Part shown: positions 7,735-16,803 of the stretch, in pieces | Layout: the number at the start of each line of letters is the position of its first letter | How positions within the stretch are numbered: position 1 is the stretch's first letter | DNA from: an uncultured Verrucomicrobia subdivision 3 bacterium | GTDB taxonomy: Bacteria; Verrucomicrobiota; Verrucomicrobiae; Limisphaerales; UBA11358 | NCBI GenBank assembly: GCA_903847285.1 | Contig: CAINDH010000251.1 | Location: 1 to 22,219, forward strand | Direction: 5' to 3' | Length of the DNA stretch: 22,219 bases | The notes under the pieces: generated by a model | Databases searched by the model: none | What the model saw: only the letters and a program-made list of their open reading frames with translations | Told to the model about the DNA's origin: nothing | Position numbers and translations under genes: made by a program

Positions 7735-7965
7735 TCATTTCAGACGCCAAGTAATACGCGCTTTGTTCAAATCGTAGGGCGACATCTCCATCTTCACGCG
7801 GTCGCCAATCGTCAGACGCACCCAGCGTTTACGCATCTTGCCGCAGACCGTGGCGAGCACCACATGTTTATTGTCGAGTTCGACACGAAACATCGTGCCA
7901 GGCAGCACGGTGGTGACTTTGCCTTCAACTTCAATGTGTTCTTCTTTGACTTGGGAATTCTTCAT
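7735..7965 (-). CDS. infA: Translation initiation factor IF-1
   Basis: This 76-residue OB-fold protein contains [46 protein letters not shown] and a final ARITWRLK, which follows IF-1 almost residue for residue. It binds the ribosomal A site and helps IF-2 and IF-3 place the initiator tRNA. The N-terminus is a few residues longer than the E. coli form. ATG 7965 is the only sensible start, with no clear ribosome binding site. A strong terminator lies about 30 bp upstream, so expression depends on readthrough or on a promoter inside that short gap or the terminator. Confidence 0.95.
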   Translation of the reverse strand: MKNSQVKEEHIEVEGKVTTVLPGTMFRVELDNKHVVLATVCGKMRKRWVRLTIGDRVKMEMSPYDLNKARITWRLK

Positions 7966-7994
7966 GTAACGGACAGAAAACGGACGGGGAAAAT

Positions 7995-8029
7995 AAAAAA
8001 GGCGGGGTTCGGTTCACCCGAACCCCGCC
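7995..8029 (-). terminator. Rho-independent terminator after the RRM gene
   Basis: On the minus strand a perfect 12-bp stem (ggcggggttcgg / ccgaaccccgcc) encloses a 5-base loop and runs directly into six T residues. It begins 21 bases after the stop of the RRM gene and ends about 30 bases before the infA start. Confidence 0.93.
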
Positions 8030-8050
8030 ATGAAATTCTGCTAAAGCAGA

Positions 8051-8395
8051 TTAGTAACGGCCACGACCACCGCCCTGACCGCCACGGTCGCCGCCGCCGC
8101 CGCCGAAGGAACGACGAGCGCCGCCGCCGCCGCCAGCCGGACGTTCTTCACGCGGGCGAGCCACGTTGACCGTCAAAGCGCGACCACCGAGGTCTTTGCC
8201 GTGCAGGCCAGCGATCGCCGCCTGGGCTTCATCAGCCGTGCTCATGGTCACGAAGCCGAAACCGCGCGGGCGGTTCGTCATGCGATCCATCATCAGGTTG
8301 GTTTCTTGAACGGAGCCGAACGCGGCAAACGCGTCCTGCAAATCGTTTTCAGTGGTGTCGAAGGAAAGATTCCCGACGAATAATTTGTTGCTCAT
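8051..8395 (-). CDS. Glycine-rich RRM RNA-binding protein
   Basis: The protein has 114 residues. One RNA recognition motif is complete: RNP2 LFVGNLSF (5-12) and RNP1 RGFGFVTM (44-51), with the usual aromatic residues that stack on RNA. A tail rich in Gly and Arg (about 88-114, ending GGGRGRY) follows. This is the architecture of cyanobacterial and PVC Rbp proteins, often cold-induced and acting as RNA chaperones. Its neighbour infA has a cold-related role in other bacteria, but cold control here is inference. The gene has its own terminator and a 212-bp leader containing several small hairpins. Confidence 0.93.
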   Translation of the reverse strand: MSNKLFVGNLSFDTTENDLQDAFAAFGSVQETNLMMDRMTNRPRGFGFVTMSTADEAQAAIAGLHGKDLGGRALTVNVARPREERPAGGGGGARRSFGGGGGDRGGQGGGRGRY

Positions 8396-8607
8396 GTGAT
8401 GTTTTACTGTCCTAGACTTAACTTTACTTTTACAGACTGTTTCCGTTAATCGGATTTCAAATCATCACTGAAACTCGTTCACTTGAAGATTTACCATGCC
8501 TTGAAAGAGGCCAGCCGTCTATCAGACGGAGCAAACCTGACAGGTTTCATCCGGATAGCAACACCTATCTCCAACTATCTTCGGTCGAAAACCGGGGCAA
8601 AAACGAT
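8396..8607 (-). promoter_or_regulatory. Hairpin-rich region between mfd and the RRM gene; possible 5' leader
   Basis: Within about 100 bases lie four consecutive small hairpins, given on the plus strand: ccgtct/agacgg (8515-8529), aaacct/aggttt (8533-8547), gatag/ctatc (8554-8569) and cggt/accg (8582-8593). Each is a perfect stem of 4-6 bp with a short loop, and none is followed by a T-run. Another (gcctt/gaggc with a GAAA loop, plus strand) is at 8498-8511. Because both flanking genes read leftward, the RNA would be the 3' end of mfd and/or the leader of the RRM gene. I do not recognise a known riboswitch. Confidence 0.45.
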
Positions 8608-11600
8608 TCAAAGCGCTAGCAATAGGCGCTTAATCTCCTTCAACCGCGCCTTCGTATCCTTCTTAGTCAGGCGCGGGAATTTGCCACCGAGTGTGACGAA
8701 CTCATTCTGGCGGGTGACTTTTAACTTATCGTCTTCAACTTCGATGCTCGTCACGTTCTTTTCGCTCGCGAGAATTTTCAGTTCGCCCACGGCCAGCAGC
8801 AATTCCACCGGCGGTGGCAGCGGGCCAAAGCGGTCGCGCAATTCCTTTTGCAGCGCGTCCAGCGTCAGTTTGTCTGTGGCCTGCGCTAGTTTGCGGTAAA
8901 TCTCAATGCGATGCTGCGGCTCGGTGACGTAGGTCGGGGGCAAACTCGCAGCCAGTAACTCGGGAGCCGTTGAAACCGATGACTCTCTCCTGGCGGCTGA
9001 TTCGCTCAAAAAATCCAGTGTCACCCGAACTTCGACACGCGGCTTCACTTTTTCACCCTTCAGTGCGCCAACGCTTTGTTTCAGCAATTGGCAGTAGAGC
9101 TCAAACCCAACGGCGGTGATGTGCCCGCTTTGTTCCGCGCCTAGCAGATTTCCTGCGCCACGAATTTCCAGATCGCGCATCGCAATCTTAAAACCGCTGC
9201 CGAGCGTGGCGTATTGTTTCATCGCGCTGATGCGCTTGCGAACATCCGTGAGCAGACGTGCGTGGCGTGGCAGCAGCAGATACGCGTAAGCCTGATGCTT
9301 GTAACGCCCGACTCGGCCGCGCAACTGGTAAAGCTGGCTCAAGCCAAACCGATCCGCCCGGTCAATGATGATGGTGTTCGCGTTCGGAATATCCAAGCCG
9401 CTCTCGATGATCGTCGTGGAAAGCAAAACGTCCGCCTCGCCATTCACGAACCTCGTCATCACCACTTCCAAATCGTCGGCGTCCATTTGCCCGTGGCCGA
9501 CGACGATGCGCGCGTCGGGCACAAGCGATTGCAGCTTGGCGCGCATCACTTCAATCGTCGTCACTCGATTGTGCAAAAAGAAAACTTGGCCACCGCGACC
9601 CAACTCACGTTTGATAGCATCGCGAATCACGCGCTCGTCGTAAGGCGTGGCTATCGTCTCCACTGGCAACCGGTCGTGCGGAGGCGTCTGGATCGTGCTC
9701 ATGTCGCGCGCGCCGGTTAGTGCAAGATAAAGCGTGCGTGGAATCGGCGTGGCGCTCAACGTCAACACGTCCACCATAGTCCGTAGCCGCTTGAACTTTT
9801 CCTTGTGCGCCACACCAAAGCGCTGTTCCTCGTCAATCACCACTAGCCCCAAATCCTTAAACGCAATGTCTTCCTGCACGATGCGGTGCGTGCCGATGAC
9901 GATGTCCACCGCGCCCGCCGCCAACTCCTGAACGACTTTCGACTGTTCACGCTTCGTGCGGAAACGCGAGAGCAATTCAACACGAATTGGATAATCCGCC
10001 ATGCGTTCGCGGAAATTGTTAAAATGCTGCTGCGCCAAAACCGTCGTCGGCACGAGGATGGCAACTTGCTTTCCATCCATCACGCACTTGAACGCCGCGC
10101 GAATCGCCACTTCAGTTTTTCCAAATCCAACGTCGCCGCAAATCAATCGATCCATTGGCTTGGCACGCTCCTGATCCGCTTTTGTCGCTACGATTGCGGT
10201 GACTTGGTCGGGCGTCTCCTCGTAGATAAAAGCACTCTCGAACTCGCGCTGCCACTGGTTGTCCGGCTTACAAGGATGGCCGGGCTGCGATTCGCGCACG
10301 GCCTGGATACGGAGCATTTCCGCGGCAATGTCGCGCACGGCTTTTTCCGTATGCTCCTTCGCCTTGGCCCAGCGCGTGCCGCCGAGCTGGTTGAGCGGCG
10401 GATTGGCCTTGCCCGCGCCGACGTATTTGCTGACCAGATGCGCCTCGCTGACGGGGACGTAAAGTTTCGGCGGCTCCACCGCGTCGCCGCTAGGCGCAAA
10501 TTCGAGCACCAAACATTCCATTTCTTGCAGCGGGGCGACTGAGTTATGGCGCGAGGCGGTCGCAGGCAAATTTTTCAGCCCGAGAAATTTTCCAATGCCG
10601 TGCTGCAAATGCACCACGAGGTCTCCTTCAGTCAAATCCGTAAAATCAATGTCCAATGCTGAACGCGCGGCCTGTGCGTGGGAATTTTTTTGCCGACGAG
10701 GCCGCTGGATTTTGTAGCGCCCGAAAATTTCTGCGTCCGTGACCACGACCAGCCTCGCCTCATCGCAGATGAAACCGCGCGCCAACGAACCGAGATGGAT
10801 TGAAGGACGACGTGTTAAGTCCGAAGCGCGGGTAGATTCCCGTCCCTCAACCGCCTCACTTCCTGCCTCTACCAGTTCCTTCCAGATTTCTTCAAACCGC
10901 TGCCGCTCGCCGTCGTTGTTGCAGAAAATGTGAACGGCATAGTCTTGTCGCAGCCAGCGGTGAAGCTGTTGGAAAAACTCCCGTCGCTGCGCCTCGGCGA
11001 TCTGCGGTTCCTGCGGACGTTCCGCGAGCGGGCGGAATGCGTCAAGCGAGCTGAACAACGGAACGCCGATCGCTAGTTCAGCTTGTTCATCGTCTGCCCC
11101 AGTTGCAATTGCCGAGTTGGTGTCCGGCGCTCCATCCAGTTCGCCACCCGTTAGATCCACCGCCGTAAAACCGCGCCGGTGCAGCTCGGTTAAAAAATCC
11201 GGCCACGAAATGAAGAACGGATCGTCTTTCTGAACCTGCTGCTCGTAACCGTCCGCGTGGACAGCTAATGATTCTGGCTCGCACAAAAGAAAAACAGTGT
11301 TGCGCGGCAGATAGTTGAGCAGCGTGGCCAATTCTGAAACCTTGGCTTTTGGATTCTGGATTCCGGATTTTAGAATTCCCAATTCACCCGCTGGAGGCAG
11401 GGTGATGGAGGCAATTTCTCCACGCGAGACTTGTGTGAGCGGATCGAACTCACGGAGCGATTCCAGTTCATCTCCAAAAAAATCCAAACGCACCGGCCAC
11501 GGGCTCGTCGGCGGAAAAATATCCACAATGCCGCCACGCAATGCGATTTCGCCTTTCTGTGTAACCTGTGCCTCCGGTTCGTAGCCCTGCTCCTCCAGAA

Positions 11601-12132
11601 ATTCGATCAGGTCGAGTGGCGCGATTTTGCTGCCGCGTTCCAGCATGCGCGTGCGGCTTTGAATTTCTCCCGGCGGAAACGTTTTTTGCAACAACGCCGT
11701 GACGCTCGTGACAATCAGTTTTGAATTTTGAGCTTTGAATTTTGAGTTGTCAGAAAGTGAAACCAGCGTTTGCAGTCGGTCGCTGATAACGTCGGCGTGC
11801 GGCAGTTTGTCTTCGTGCGGCAGCATTTCCCACGCGGGGTAGAACAACAGCGTGGCGATTTCATTCTGCACTTCGAACTCCGCAGTCCACGTTTCGAGAT
11901 CCTGTTGAAAACTTTCCTGCTGTTTCAAATTTTCAGTAACAACGACGACTGGGCACTTCGGAAATTTTCTTTGGAGCAGCGCGGCAAAAAAAGGCTGCGC
12001 GCTCGTGGTGATGCCGGAAAAAGTCTGCGCTCCGCCCGACTCCACGCGCCGGATGAGGGACTGCACGGCGGGAGTTTTCAAGATGTCAGCGAACGATGGG
12101 CCTGCCGCTGACGAAGTTTCGTTCGACGCCAA
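8608..12132 (-). CDS. mfd: Transcription-repair coupling factor Mfd
   Basis: This 1174-residue protein is close to the usual 1150. The domains run in order: UvrB-like N-terminus with [23 protein letters not shown], a CarD-type RNA polymerase-interacting domain starting near [16 protein letters not shown] (about 500-590), the RecG-like motor with [11 protein letters not shown] (666-676) and DEEQRFGV (767-774), the GRVGR motif, and the C-terminal TRCF domain. It pushes stalled RNA polymerase off damaged DNA and recruits UvrA. The start is a TTG at 12132, since no upstream ATG exists and the first internal Met is past residue 90; an internal GTG is an alternative. Three stretches look like in-frame repeat insertions (about 10806-10868, 11346-11379, 11719-11746), all in or near the N-terminal half. 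Confidence 0.96.
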   Translation of the reverse strand: MASNETSSAAGPSFADILKTPAVQSLIRRVESGGAQTFSGITTSAQPFFAALLQRKFPKCPVVVVTENLKQQESFQQDLETWTAEFEVQNEIATLLFYPAWEMLPHEDKLPHADVISDRLQTLVSLSDNSKFKAQNSKLIVTSVTALLQKTFPPGEIQSRTRMLERGSKIAPLDLIEFLEEQGYEPEAQVTQKGEIALRGGIVDIFPPTSPWPVRLDFFGDELESLREFDPLTQVSRGEIASITLPPAGELGILKSGIQNPKAKVSELATLLNYLPRNTVFLLCEPESLAVHADGYEQQVQKDDPFFISWPDFLTELHRRGFTAVDLTGGELDGAPDTNSAIATGADDEQAELAIGVPLFSSLDAFRPLAERPQEPQIAEAQRREFFQQLHRWLRQDYAVHIFCNNDGERQRFEEIWKELVEAGSEAVEGRESTRASDLTRRPSIHLGSLARGFICDEARLVVVTDAEIFGRYKIQRPRRQKNSHAQAARSALDIDFTDLTEGDLVVHLQHGIGKFLGLKNLPATASRHNSVAPLQEMECLVLEFAPSGDAVEPPKLYVPVSEAHLVSKYVGAGKANPPLNQLGGTRWAKAKEHTEKAVRDIAAEMLRIQAVRESQPGHPCKPDNQWQREFESAFIYEETPDQVTAIVATKADQERAKPMDRLICGDVGFGKTEVAIRAAFKCVMDGKQVAILVPTTVLAQQHFNNFRERMADYPIRVELLSRFRTKREQSKVVQELAAGAVDIVIGTHRIVQEDIAFKDLGLVVIDEEQRFGVAHKEKFKRLRTMVDVLTLSATPIPRTLYLALTGARDMSTIQTPPHDRLPVETIATPYDERVIRDAIKRELGRGGQVFFLHNRVTTIEVMRAKLQSLVPDARIVVGHGQMDADDLEVVMTRFVNGEADVLLSTTIIESGLDIPNANTIIIDRADRFGLSQLYQLRGRVGRYKHQAYAYLLLPRHARLLTDVRKRISAMKQYATLGSGFKIAMRDLEIRGAGNLLGAEQSGHITAVGFELYCQLLKQSVGALKGEKVKPRVEVRVTLDFLSESAARRESSVSTAPELLAASLPPTYVTEPQHRIEIYRKLAQATDKLTLDALQKELRDRFGPLPPPVELLLAVGELKILASEKNVTSIEVEDDKLKVTRQNEFVTLGGKFPRLTKKDTKARLKEIKRLLLAL
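10806..10868. repeat. Candidate in-frame repeat insertion in mfd (before [10 protein letters not shown])
   Basis: The segment encodes a hydrophilic, proline-free loop ([16 protein letters not shown]) between EEIWKEL and [14 protein letters not shown], which are normally nearer each other. It contains a small hairpin (cggg/cccg around 10829-10842) and the GAGGGAC core also seen in both hrpB segments. Ends are estimates. Confidence 0.35.
11346..11379. repeat. AT-rich short repeats in mfd (GAATCC units)
   Basis: On the coding strand the six-base unit GAATCC occurs twice in close succession, after GGAATTCTAAAATCC. It encodes [13 protein letters not shown], inserted after LPPAGEL. The composition is clearly more AT-rich than the surrounding gene. 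Confidence 0.5.
11719..11746. repeat. Two tandem 14-bp repeats in mfd
   Basis: Bases 11719-11732 (ttttgaattttgag) and 11733-11746 (ctttgaattttgag) differ only at the first base. On the coding strand they give [11 protein letters not shown], a lysine- and asparagine-rich peptide between TLVSLSD and [10 protein letters not shown]. Confidence 0.65.
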
Positions 12133-12292
12133 GCGCGGGGAAATTCGCAGCCAAACCTCACGCCGTCAAGCTGGGGATAAATACGGTCGTGCCTTCATCG
12201 GTAGGCGACGCGGTAATGAGCCGTCGGGGCATGCGCTCCTCACGTCGTGCCCGACAACCGAACCTGAAACTACTTTGTGGCTGGCGGAAGAA

Positions 12293-13903
12293 TTATTTCG
12301 CCGCCGGGTTCGTTTTTCCTCGCCAGCCTTCGGCCATGAACAACTCCGTTTCTTCCATGAACCGTCCGGTGGCATCCGGATTTTTTACGCGCTCAAACGT
12401 CACGCTCTGGTCGCCGATGCGGTGCGCCACCTGCGAGACCCACGAATATGTGTAGGGCACTTCCGACCAGCCATATTGACCTAGCGGCGCGGGCGGCAAC
12501 GTCGGCGCGACAACAGTGTTTGTTTCGGGAATGTCCATCCATCCCCACAAAGCCACGATCCAAACACGGTGGCCAGAGGACAGCGCGTTGGAAATTTTTT
12601 CCAGCACAGGCACAATGGCGTTGGTGTTCTGCAACTGTAATTTCACCAAGTCATAACGGTGAGTTGCGTGGTCAGCCAGCGGCGGCAACGTATCCCAACT
12701 ATTCGTCGGCTTGAAATAATGTGCGAAGGTGATGCCGCAATACCACGGATCTACGATGACATAATCGCCGGGCGCGATTGATTTCTCCAACTGCCGCGTC
12801 CACACATCCACATTCGTAAAACGCGTTTCCAAAATACGCCACGCCAGCGGAACCATGACCACTGCCGATAAAACCAGAAACGTCACCAGCGCGAGCCGGA
12901 TTTTTTCCGGCCACTGCGGCCACGCCAAATCCAATCCGACCGCCGACACCGCTAGCAGTGGTAGGAAATACCAGCCCTGCGACGGCAACGCCGCCAGCCA
13001 GAGAAACGCGACGAAACCAAAAATTGAAACCGTCACCATTACCGCCGCAAAAATCGGCAGATCGCGGGGGAAATTTTCCGGATCAGATGCTTCGTTATTG
13101 GTGCGCCAAAGCCAGCCAGCGTGAACCAGTAGCCCAACAAACAGAAGCAACCAGACGGCGCTAAATTCCAACATCGGAAAACCGAACGTGTCGCCCAAAC
13201 CATTGAGCAGGCGGATGGGATCCAGACCGGTCCGCAGCGCTGCCGAGTCCGCGCGCCCCGCCGCCACGCCCGCCCAATACGGCAGCAATGAAATCGCCGC
13301 CAGCAAACCCGCGCCAAAGATTTGCGCCACCGATAGAAAATTTTTCCGCCGCCAGCAGACGGCCATGGCGCCAAGACAGATGGCGCCAACGAACACGGCA
13401 TTGTGATAGAGCACCTGCACGCTCAATACGCACGCGAGCGTCAGCCAGCCAAAACGTTTCCAATCTGGGCGCAGCAAAAACCACGCGGCGGCAAACATCA
13501 CGACCGCGATGAGCCACGTCCCCAACCCGTAGGCACGCAGGGAATCACCCACGACCACGAGTGTGGGATTGAAGGCAAAAAGCACCAGCGATATCAACGG
13601 CGGCGTGCGGGAAATTCTCCAGCCACCCACGAGCAGCGTGGCCAATATACCGACACCGATGAGCAGACCGAGCATTCGTAACGAGCCTTCACCAAAACCG
13701 GCGAGCCAGCCGTGGACGATCATCGGAAACAAAACTGGAAAGGAATCTTTTCTAAATTCGTCCAGCGAATCATGGCTGGCAACGTTGATGGTGTTGACTT
13801 CGTCACGCCAAAATCCGCAAGCATGGCCAACGAAGTGCAGATGCAATCCGACCGCCGCCGACACGACGAGCAGCGCCACCAGCCAGAGCAATCTGAATTT
13901 CAT
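12293..13903 (-). CDS. GT-C-type membrane glycosyltransferase (GT39/ArnT-like)
   Basis: This protein of about 536 residues has many hydrophobic helices and a soluble C-terminal part. Near the N-terminus, after the first helix, is FWRDEVNTI, which carries the acidic pair typical of the first outer loop in GT-C enzymes such as ArnT/PMT-like transferases. Enzymes of this kind move a sugar from a polyprenyl-phosphate donor to a protein or lipid in the periplasm; donor and acceptor cannot be inferred. I chose ATG 13903 because the preceding 50 codons of the open frame are non-hydrophobic and would overlap the divergent antiporter gene. The gene ends 160 bp before mfd with no obvious link. Confidence 0.7.
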   Translation of the reverse strand: MKFRLLWLVALLVVSAAVGLHLHFVGHACGFWRDEVNTINVASHDSLDEFRKDSFPVLFPMIVHGWLAGFGEGSLRMLGLLIGVGILATLLVGGWRISRTPPLISLVLFAFNPTLVVVGDSLRAYGLGTWLIAVVMFAAAWFLLRPDWKRFGWLTLACVLSVQVLYHNAVFVGAICLGAMAVCWRRKNFLSVAQIFGAGLLAAISLLPYWAGVAAGRADSAALRTGLDPIRLLNGLGDTFGFPMLEFSAVWLLLFVGLLVHAGWLWRTNNEASDPENFPRDLPIFAAVMVTVSIFGFVAFLWLAALPSQGWYFLPLLAVSAVGLDLAWPQWPEKIRLALVTFLVLSAVVMVPLAWRILETRFTNVDVWTRQLEKSIAPGDYVIVDPWYCGITFAHYFKPTNSWDTLPPLADHATHRYDLVKLQLQNTNAIVPVLEKISNALSSGHRVWIVALWGWMDIPETNTVVAPTLPPAPLGQYGWSEVPYTYSWVSQVAHRIGDQSVTFERVKNPDATGRFMEETELFMAEGWRGKTNPAAK

Positions 13904-14038
13904 GCGCCGGATTGGACGAAATTGCGGCGGTGAATTCAACTTGAAATCTGTAATTAAGACGGCGGTAAAACATCTGCGTTGCGAAGCAACCGCCGGATTC
14001 AGTTGACCTGATAGCACGCGTCCGTGAAAATTTTTGTA

Positions 14039-15295
14039 ATGGCTCCACCGCATCCTATTTTAATCCTGCCCTTCGCGCTGTTACTCACAGCCATGGCGCT
14101 GGCGCCCGCGCTCGCGCCGAGCTGGTGGGAGCGGCACTATCCAAAAATCGCCCTCGGACTGGGCGCGGTAACGGCGGGAGCTTATCTATTTGTTTTGCGC
14201 GATGCCCACAGCTTGGCTCACGCAGCGCAGGAATATTTTGGTTTCATTACACTGGTTGGTTCGCTGTTCGTGGTGAGCGGCGGGATTCACATCGGCGTGA
14301 AGGGGGAAGCCACCCCGTTTAAGAATGTAATTTTTCTTTTTATTGGCGCGCTGCTCGCCAACGTCCTCGGAACCACCGGCGCGGCTATGCTGCTGATTCG
14401 TCCGTGGATTCGCATGAACCGATACCGCGTCACGCCGCATCACATCGTGTTCTTCATTTTTGTGGTCGCCAACGTCGGCGGCTGCCTCACGCCCATTGGC
14501 GATCCTCCGCTGTTCCTCGGCTTCCTGCAGGGCGTGCCGTTCTGGTGGGTGGCGAAAAATTGCTGGCCGATGTGGGCCGTGGCCACCGGCCTATTGCTGA
14601 CAATTTTCTATGTCGTGGAGATTATAAATTTTAAGCGTGCGCCTAAAGCTGTGCGTGAAAAAGAAACCGCGCCAGAAACTTGGAGGTTTGACGGGCTGGG
14701 AAATTTATTTTTTCTCGCCGTCATCCTTGGCGCGGTGTTTGTGACCACGCCGTTATTTTTGCGCGAGGGTTTGATGATTGCTGCCGCGCTCGGCTCGTGG
14801 TTCTCTACCAAAAAATCGGTCCATGCGGCGAACGGATTTAATTTTCACCCGGCCATCGAGGTAACAGTATTATTCGCCGGAATTTTTGCGACGATGACGC
14901 CGGCGCTGGGGTGGCTCAATGCCAACGCCGGATCGCTACTCGGCCAAAATCCCACGGCGGGAGTTTTTTATTTTGGCACGGGCGTGCTGTCCGCCGTGCT
15001 TGACAACGCGCCGACGTATCTAGGTTTCTTGAGCGCCTTGGCGGGGGCGGCAGGCGAGGCAGACATTCAGACGCTGCTTCATACTTATGGCGGCCAGCTG
15101 GTCGCCATCAGCGTAGGCGCGGTATTTTTTGGTGCTGCGACCTACATCGGCAACGGTCCGAACTTCATGGTCAAAGCGGTGGCGGAGCAAAACGGCGTGC
15201 GGATGCCGTCGTTCATGGAATTCATCCTGAAATATTCGCTGCCGTTTCTCCTGCCGGTATTGCTCACCGTTTGGCTGCTATTTTTCCGGCGGTGA
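14039..15295 (+). CDS. Sodium:proton antiporter, CitMHS-like (ion transporter superfamily)
   Basis: This protein of about 418 residues has eleven or so hydrophobic segments. Two symmetry-related loops typical of the NhaD/ArsB/CitMHS ion-transporter superfamily are visible: GGCLTPIGDPPLFLGFLQGVPF (near residue 155) and AVLDNAPTYLGF (Asp about 322). It should exchange sodium for protons, or carry a carboxylate, across the inner membrane; sequence alone does not settle which. I chose ATG 14039; a GTG at 14024 is in frame. It is divergent from the glycosyltransferase gene, leaving about 135 bp for promoters. Confidence 0.82.
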   Translation: MAPPHPILILPFALLLTAMALAPALAPSWWERHYPKIALGLGAVTAGAYLFVLRDAHSLAHAAQEYFGFITLVGSLFVVSGGIHIGVKGEATPFKNVIFLFIGALLANVLGTTGAAMLLIRPWIRMNRYRVTPHHIVFFIFVVANVGGCLTPIGDPPLFLGFLQGVPFWWVAKNCWPMWAVATGLLLTIFYVVEIINFKRAPKAVREKETAPETWRFDGLGNLFFLAVILGAVFVTTPLFLREGLMIAAALGSWFSTKKSVHAANGFNFHPAIEVTVLFAGIFATMTPALGWLNANAGSLLGQNPTAGVFYFGTGVLSAVLDNAPTYLGFLSALAGAAGEADIQTLLHTYGGQLVAISVGAVFFGAATYIGNGPNFMVKAVAEQNGVRMPSFMEFILKYSLPFLLPVLLTVWLLFFRR

Positions 15296-15392
15296 AAATC
15301 GCGGATTGAAAAAGTGTTGCGGTTGTGAAACATTCTAACATCTCGAGAGTCTTAATCTGGATATTTTAAGCCAATCAGCCTTGGGTTTTTGA

Positions 15393-16727
15393 GTGCGCAC
15401 ACTTTACAACATTTTATTCCTCATCTTTTTCACGCTGGCGGCGCCGTATTATTTCTGGCGGCTGCGGCGGCGCGGAAACTGGCTGCAAGGTTTCGGCCAG
15501 CGGTTTGCAAACTATGACCCATCGCTGAAACAGGCGTTGACCAACCGGCACACGGTCTGGATTCACGCGGTCAGCGTGGGCGAAGTCAACCTCTGCACCC
15601 AGATTATCCGGTCGCTCGAACCGCGCATCCCGAACGCCAAGCTCGTGGTCTCCTGCACGACCACCACCGGCATGGAACAACTCCGCAAGCAGCTACCCAC
15701 GCACGTGAGTAAAATTTATTTCCCGGTAGACCGCCGGAAATACGTGCGGCATGCATTGGCAACGATTAATCCGCAGGCGATTGTCATGGTGGAGGCGGAA
15801 ATCTGGCCGAACTTTCTCTGGCGCGCGCGCGACTTGAAAATTCCTGTCTATCTCGCCAACGCCAGGCTCTCGGATCGTTCATTTCCGCGCTATAAAAAAT
15901 TTGGCTGGCTATTCCGCGAAATCTTTCACTCATTCGCTGGCGTGGGCTGCCAAAACGAGGAAGATGCGCATAGGCTCGCCGCCCTGGGCTGTAAACCTGG
16001 TAATGTGCAGGTGGTCGGCAACTTAAAATTTGATGCGGCGAAACTTTCCGAACGGAGCAAACTCGATGTCCGCGGGCTGCTGCGGCAGATTGGCGTGCCG
16101 GATGACGCCCCAATCCTCATTGGCGGCAGCACGCACGACGGAGAGGAGTTGTTGCTCGTGGACATGGCCGTGCGCTTGCGTCAGCGATTTCCAAAATTAT
16201 TCTTAATCCTCGTGCCGCGCCATTTTGAGCGCTGCAAAGACCTTGGCCAGAAACTTCGTTCACGCGGAGTGAAGCTTGTTTACCGCAACGAAATTTTTGG
16301 CCGCACGAAAATGACCTCAGGAGAAGTCGATTGCCTCGTTGTCAACACGACTGGCGAACTGCGCTTCTTCTACGAGCCAGCGAATGTGGTTTTTATCGGC
16401 AAGAGCATGACGGCGCTGGGCGGCCAAAACCCGATCGAGCCGGGCGCGCTGGGCAAAGCAATTGTGTTTGGGCCGAACATGCAAAATTTTGCAGACATCA
16501 CGCGCAGCTTTTTGCTGAAGGATGCAGCGGTGGAGGCGAAAGACCCGGACGCGCTTGAAGCCGCCATCGCCACGCTGCTGGAAAACCCCAAGCGCCGCGC
16601 CGAACTTGGCCAGCACGCGTTGGAAGTCGTGGCTGAAAATCTCGGAGCGGTGGAACGAACGGTGGAGATGATTTTGCCTGCGCTCGCCAAGCGTGGCATC
16701 AAAGTGATGCCGAAAAACAACACGTAA
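15393..16727 (+). CDS. waaA: 3-deoxy-D-manno-octulosonic acid (Kdo) transferase
   Basis: This 444-residue GT30 enzyme joins Kdo from CMP-Kdo to lipid A precursor at the inner membrane, the first core step of lipopolysaccharide. It has an N-terminal membrane anchor (about 5-20), the HAVSVGEVN motif with the catalytic Glu64, [11 protein letters not shown], and the C-terminal [19 protein letters not shown] nucleotide-sugar site. The start is a GTG at 15393; no better ATG precedes it. It follows the antiporter by 97 bp and precedes rpoD by 76 bp on the same strand. Confidence 0.93.
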   Translation: MRTLYNILFLIFFTLAAPYYFWRLRRRGNWLQGFGQRFANYDPSLKQALTNRHTVWIHAVSVGEVNLCTQIIRSLEPRIPNAKLVVSCTTTTGMEQLRKQLPTHVSKIYFPVDRRKYVRHALATINPQAIVMVEAEIWPNFLWRARDLKIPVYLANARLSDRSFPRYKKFGWLFREIFHSFAGVGCQNEEDAHRLAALGCKPGNVQVVGNLKFDAAKLSERSKLDVRGLLRQIGVPDDAPILIGGSTHDGEELLLVDMAVRLRQRFPKLFLILVPRHFERCKDLGQKLRSRGVKLVYRNEIFGRTKMTSGEVDCLVVNTTGELRFFYEPANVVFIGKSMTALGGQNPIEPGALGKAIVFGPNMQNFADITRSFLLKDAAVEAKDPDALEAAIATLLENPKRRAELGQHALEVVAENLGAVERTVEMILPALAKRGIKVMPKNNT

Positions 16728-16803
16728 CATTTCGCAGCTTGACGCGGCGGCATCTGCTTTTCATATTCGCCCAGCTCGGTTGCACCCGAAGCGCGCCGCA
16801 CCC

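Noticed and set aside
8530..8560. Minus-strand sequence aacctgtcaggtttg resembles part of the bacterial SRP (4.5S) RNA core
   Set aside because: The GGAAG...AGCA loop motifs and the long flanking helix of SRP RNA are absent; only a short stretch is alike.
8483..8899. 138-codon plus-strand frame across the mfd 3' end
   Set aside because: Antisense shadow of mfd; serine-rich composition typical of a complement-strand artefact.
8940..9010. Another possible insertion in mfd (coding [15 protein letters not shown])
   Set aside because: This linker before the C-terminal TRCF domain varies widely in length in the family, and I see no repeat or clear hairpin.
13904..14053. 50-codon N-terminal extension of the membrane glycosyltransferase
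   Set aside because: It overlaps the start of the divergent antiporter gene, and the extension is not membrane-like or signal-like; ATG 13903 leads directly into the first helix.
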